Shown: positions 61,016 through 64,000 of the stretch, piece after piece
Layout of the letters: each line of letters begins with the position of its first letter
Position numbering within the stretch: position 1 is the stretch's first letter
NCBI RefSeq assembly: GCF_900580865.1
Contig: NZ_UTBZ01000228.1
Location: 340,541-404,540, forward strand
Direction of reading: 5' to 3'
DNA: 64,000 bases
Source of the DNA: Pseudomonas viridiflava
Lineage (GTDB): Bacteria; Pseudomonadota; Gammaproteobacteria; Pseudomonadales; Pseudomonadaceae
The notes under the pieces: model-generated
Database searches by the model: none
What the model was told of the DNA's origin: nothing
Seen by the model: the letters and a program-made list of their open reading frames with translations, nothing else
Made by a program: the position numbers and the translations under genes

Positions 61016-61548
61016 GCCTGCGCCTCAAGCTGCGCCGGACTCAGCGGTGGATCGGGGAACAGCAACCTGCGCACGGCGTCATCAAGCACGTCATTGACCC
61101 GCACCCATTGCACCAATCCCTGCGCATCTTCGCGCACCGGGCCGAGGTATGGCGCCTCGCGATTGTCGAGGCCGTAAGGCTGAAACTCGTGCGGATGGCA
61201 ACGCAGCGTGTCGGTGGCCTGTTCCAGAATCAGCCCGAGCCATTGCGCGGATTGCGATTCATCCGGCTGATAATTGACCAGCACCAGCCGGGTGCTCGTG
61301 CGCGCCTCGGCGGGATGGCCGAAGGTCAATGCGCTGAGGTCGATCACCGGCACCACCGCACCGCGATAGGCAAACACCCCGGCGACCCACTGCGGCGCCC
61401 GCGCAATCGGTTTCAACGGCAGGCGCGGCAACACTTCCGCGACCTCGGTAGCGCGCAAGGCGTAACGCTCGCTGCCGATGCGAAACAGCAGGAACAACGC
61501 CGGCTTCGCCACCTGCGCGGCGCTGCGTTTGGCGATGATTTCGCTCAT
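61012..61548 (-). CDS. wspB: CheW-like coupling protein WspB
   Basis: 178 aa single CheW domain (FLLFRIGSERYALRATEVAEVLP … AYRGAVVPVIDLSALTFG). Second adaptor of the Wsp complex. Starts on the last base of wspA (TGATG) and overlaps wspC by four bases. Confidence 0.93.
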   Translation of the reverse strand: MSEIIAKRSAAQVAKPALFLLFRIGSERYALRATEVAEVLPRLPLKPIARAPQWVAGVFAYRGAVVPVIDLSALTFGHPAEARTSTRLVLVNYQPDESQSAQWLGLILEQATDTLRCHPHEFQPYGLDNREAPYLGPVREDAQGLVQWVRVNDVLDDAVRRLLFPDPPLSPAQLEAQA

Positions 61549-63170
61549 CAGACTTTGAATCGCGAAACGCCGCTGCGCAGCCCGACGGCCACCTGGCTCA
61601 GTTCGTCGATGGCGAAACTGGCCTGACGCAACGATTCGACGGTCTGGCTGCTGGCGTCGCCCAACTGCACCAGCGCATGGTTGATCTGCTCGGCACCGGT
61701 GGCCTGCGCCTGCATGCCCTCGTTGACCATCAATACTCGCGGCGCCAGCGCCTGCACTTGATGGATGATCTGCGACAGCTGCTCACCGACCTGCTGCACT
61801 TCGGACATGCCACGGCGCACTTCTTCGGAGAACTTGTCCATGCCCATCACCCCGGCAGACACCGCCGACTGAATCTCGCGGACCATTTGCTCGATGTCAT
61901 ACGTGGCAACGGCAGTCTGATCCGCCAGACGCCGCACTTCAGTGGCGACCACCGCAAAACCGCGACCGTACTCACCGGCCTTCTCGGCTTCAATCGCTGC
62001 GTTGAGCGACAACAGGTTGGTCTGGTCGGCAACCTTAACGATGGTCACCACCACCTGATTGATGTTGCCGGCCTTCTCGTTGAGGATCGCCAGTTTGGCG
62101 TTGACCAGATCCGCCGCGCCCATCACCGAGTGCATGGTGTCTTCCATCCGTGCCAGGCCTTGCTGACCGGAGCCGGCCAGCACCGAGGCCTGATCGGCGG
62201 CGGTGGAGACTTCGGTCATGGTGCGCACCAGATCGCGTGAAGTGGCCGCAATTTCACGGGACGTCGCGCCAATCTCGGTGGTGGTCGCGGCGGTTTCGGT
62301 AGCGGTGGCTTGTTGTTGCTTGGAGGTGGCGGCGATCTCGGTCACCGAGGTGGTCACCTGCACCGACGAGCGCTGCGCCTGGGACACCAGCGCGGTCAGC
62401 TCGGTCATCATGTCGTTGAAGCCGGTTTCCACTGCGCCGAATTCGTCCTTGCGGTCGAGGTTCAGTCGCGAACTGAGGTCGCCGGTGCGCATGGTTTCAA
62501 GGATCTGCACGATGCGGTTCATCGGCGCCATGATTGCGCGCATCAACAACAGGCCGCACAGGCCGGCGGCCAGGACGGCGACCAACAGGGAAATGAACAT
62601 GCTGACTTTCGCCGCGGCCACCGCGTCGTCAATATTGTTCATGGCCTGATCGGCGACTTTCTTGTTCTCGCCAATGATGTCGTTGAGCTTCATGCGCCCG
62701 GAATACCAGGCAGGCGTGAGCTTGTCGTGGAACATCTTGACCGCGTCGGCTTCCAGATTGCGCTTGTGCAGATCCAGCACGGCATCCTGAATCTGGATGT
62801 AGGCGTCGTGGTATTTCTCGAACGCGGCGAACTCGGTACGGTCCTCGTCGGTGGCCATGGTCTTGCGGTAGTTGGCCATCTGCTCCTGCAGACGCGCCTC
62901 GAACGCCTTGTAGTCGGCCGCGTCCTCGCTGGAAACACCCTGACCTTCCTTGAGCCCGAGCAGTTCTTGCGTCTGCAGATAACTGTCGACCCACGCACCG
63001 CGAATCATCGAGCTGTAGTAGACGCCGGGAATCGCGTCATCACGCACGCTGTTTTCACTGGTTTCAATCTTCAACAGTCGCGAATAAGAGACGACGACCA
63101 TCAGCAACATGATGGCGATAATCACCGCAAAGCTCGCCAAAATGCGTTGGCGCAACGTCCAGTTCTTCAC
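61548..63170 (-). CDS. wspA: Methyl-accepting chemoreceptor WspA
   Basis: 540 aa from a GTG at 63170, chosen because AGGAA lies five bases upstream and the product begins VKNWTLRQRILASFAVIIAIMLL; a longer frame upstream is not convincing. Two membrane helices (about 8–30 and 190–212) bracket a four-helix periplasmic domain; a HAMP domain and the MCP signalling domain (NLLSLNAAIEAEKAGEYGRGFAVVATEVRRLAD) follow. Senses surface contact and drives WspE. First gene of the wsp operon. Confidence 0.96.
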   Translation of the reverse strand: MKNWTLRQRILASFAVIIAIMLLMVVVSYSRLLKIETSENSVRDDAIPGVYYSSMIRGAWVDSYLQTQELLGLKEGQGVSSEDAADYKAFEARLQEQMANYRKTMATDEDRTEFAAFEKYHDAYIQIQDAVLDLHKRNLEADAVKMFHDKLTPAWYSGRMKLNDIIGENKKVADQAMNNIDDAVAAAKVSMFISLLVAVLAAGLCGLLLMRAIMAPMNRIVQILETMRTGDLSSRLNLDRKDEFGAVETGFNDMMTELTALVSQAQRSSVQVTTSVTEIAATSKQQQATATETAATTTEIGATSREIAATSRDLVRTMTEVSTAADQASVLAGSGQQGLARMEDTMHSVMGAADLVNAKLAILNEKAGNINQVVVTIVKVADQTNLLSLNAAIEAEKAGEYGRGFAVVATEVRRLADQTAVATYDIEQMVREIQSAVSAGVMGMDKFSEEVRRGMSEVQQVGEQLSQIIHQVQALAPRVLMVNEGMQAQATGAEQINHALVQLGDASSQTVESLRQASFAIDELSQVAVGLRSGVSRFKV

Positions 63171-63403
63171 AGTGATTCCTCGTGCCTGATCGAAATGCGG
63201 GGAGTATAGCCGAGGGCGGTGTTTCATTTATAAGACGCTTTTTAACCCTCGGGCCTGTCCGACGGGGTTGGCGGCAAGGCTCTGGGGTGGGACTGTCCGA
63301 CAATTGCGGGTGGGCGCACCAGTGGGGTAATGACAAAAAGGGGTGATGGAATGGTCATTTCCAGACCGAGCTCGATTTACAAAGTGATAGCAAGACGCCT
63401 TTA

Positions 63404-63421
63404 TGCGCAACTTTTTGCGCA
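63404..63421. promoter_or_regulatory. hcp upstream palindrome, site 1
   Basis: TGCGCAA-CTTT-TTGCGCA, perfect seven-base half sites around four bases. Furthest of three similar sites from hcp; 82 bases before site 2. Confidence 0.6.
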
Positions 63422-63485
63422 CTTGTTCGCCGATTTTCGCCTCTCGATTCGCTGCAACGCCCATGTACCGGCGCCTGTAGCCAAG

Positions 63486-63503
63486 TGCGCAACTTCTTGC
63501 ACA
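63486..63503. promoter_or_regulatory. hcp upstream palindrome, site 2
   Basis: TGCGCAA-CTTC-TTGCACA, one mismatch in the right half. Centre 22 bases from site 3. Sites 2 and 3 together also form an 18-bp perfect inverted repeat (AAGTGCGCAACTTCTTGC and its reverse complement). Confidence 0.6.
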
Positions 63504-63507
63504 CCAC

Positions 63508-63525
63508 TGCGCAAGAAGTTGCGCA
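63508..63525. promoter_or_regulatory. hcp upstream palindrome, site 3
   Basis: TGCGCAA-GAAG-TTGCGCA, perfect half sites. About 110 bases before the probable start of hcp transcription, the usual distance for an enhancer-binding protein site. Confidence 0.6.
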
Positions 63526-63611
63526 CTTTCTGCTTGAAACCGGCACGAAATATCTTGAAACATGCACTTTACAGCGGTTTAACCCCGTGCTTTCGGGAAT
63601 CCCGGCAAACC

Positions 63612-63627
63612 TGGCACGCTCTTTGAT
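63612..63627 (+). promoter_or_regulatory. Sigma-54-like -24/-12 element of hcp
   Basis: TGGCACG-CTCT-TTGAT resembles the consensus TGGCACG-N4-TTGCA/T with correct spacing, but the -12 C is an A. It would start transcription near 63637, about 60 bases before the hcp ATG. Type VI genes of several bacteria, including pseudomonads, are known to be sigma-54-dependent. Confidence 0.5.
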
Positions 63628-63697
63628 AACAGTCAGGCACCCACCGGGCGATTTCGCCTCCCGGGCACCTTAAATTATTCCGCAAGGAGAGCACCCC

Positions 63698-64000
63698 ATG
63701 GCAACACCAGCGTACATGTCGGTTACCGGCGAAAAACAAGGCCTGATCACTGCAGGCGCTTTCACCGCTGACTCCGTAGGCAACACCTACCAGGAAGGCC
63801 ACGAAGACCAGGTTATGGTTCAGGCTTTCAGCCACGACGTGATCATCCCGCGTGACCCGCAATCCGGTCAGCCAACCGGTCAGCGCGTTCACAAGCCAGT
63901 TGTGATCACCAAGGTCTACGACAAGGCTTCGCCACTGCTGCAAGCTGCTCTGACCTCCGGCGAGCGCATGAGCGAAATCGTTATCCAGTGGTTCCGTACT
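63698..64000 (+). CDS. hcp: Hcp, type VI secretion tube protein, N-terminal part
   Basis: The first 101 codons of an Hcp of the 160–172-aa family; the gene runs off the right edge. Begins MATPAYMSVTGEKQGLITAG and continues with GHEDQVMVQAFSHDVIIPRD, PVVITKVYDKASPLLQAALTSGE, the family pattern. AAGGAG precedes the start. Hcp hexamers stack to make the type VI tube and are secreted. No other type VI gene is in the window. Alone after 527 bases of non-coding DNA from wspA; that gap holds the enhancer-like sites described separately. Confidence 0.95.
   Translation, partial: MATPAYMSVTGEKQGLITAGAFTADSVGNTYQEGHEDQVMVQAFSHDVIIPRDPQSGQPTGQRVHKPVVITKVYDKASPLLQAALTSGERMSEIVIQWFRT

Noticed and set aside
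1..64000. tRNA or rRNA genes
   Set aside because: No cloverleaf-like or rRNA-like stretch was recognised on either strand while reading; a dedicated scan would be decisive.

Overview
This 64-kb window is chromosomal DNA from a Pseudomonas, most likely of the P. fluorescens species complex. The evidence is the gene order, which I recall as matching the P. aeruginosa dxr–rpsB–glnD–dapD–plsB–mexJK–adk–ppc–lysS–prfB–wsp order with small rearrangements, the high GC content, and many intergenic REP palindromes of the GTGGGAGCGAGCCTGCTCGCG type typical of fluorescent pseudomonads. I see no tRNA, rRNA, insertion sequence, prophage or CRISPR array.

Left part (1–16 kb): a minus-strand block for lipid and isoprenoid precursors and translation (dxr fragment, cdsA, uppS, frr, pyrH, tsf, rpsB). 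It diverges from a plus-strand map–glnD–dapC block. After these come a leaderless astacin-like metalloprotease, a NhaP-type antiporter, an ArsC-like reductase, dapD and the csdA–csdE sulfur-transfer pair.

Middle (16–45 kb): tcdA; ndvB (GH17–GT2 fusion); dapE–rlmA; a small hypothetical gene; a cold-shock protein; plsB; two small envelope genes; a Fic protein; a 71-bp tandem array of REP units; a dispersed repeat; the mexK–mexJ/mexL efflux locus with a 36-bp operator-like palindrome; rsmJ; a small gene with an internal protein repeat; a four-gene minus operon (hypothetical, DUF72, PEP mutase superfamily, extensin-like); tsaB; adk; ppc; a DUF4398 lipoprotein and an LptF-like OmpA lipoprotein behind a possible AlgU promoter.

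Right part (45–64 kb): a secreted M11-like metalloprotease with near-identical C-terminal Ig-like modules; two copies of a MITE-like element; an alpha/beta-hydrolase lipoprotein; a QEGLA (DUF1704) protein with an HEXXXH motif; a lipoprotein; a TetR regulator; lysS; prfB with its programmed frameshift; and the complete wspA–F–R surface-sensing operon, which controls c-di-GMP. The window ends inside an hcp (type VI secretion) gene. Upstream of hcp lie three TGCGCAA-N4-TTGCGCA palindromes and a sigma-54-like -24/-12 element, an arrangement typical of enhancer-dependent promoters.

Three of the four diaminopimelate/lysine genes named here (dapC, dapD, dapE) belong to the succinylase branch of the pathway. 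The most interesting unexplained signals are the hcp upstream palindromes, the REP-based tandem array, the MITE-like repeats, the QEGLA/HEXXXH protein and the two unusual metalloproteases.
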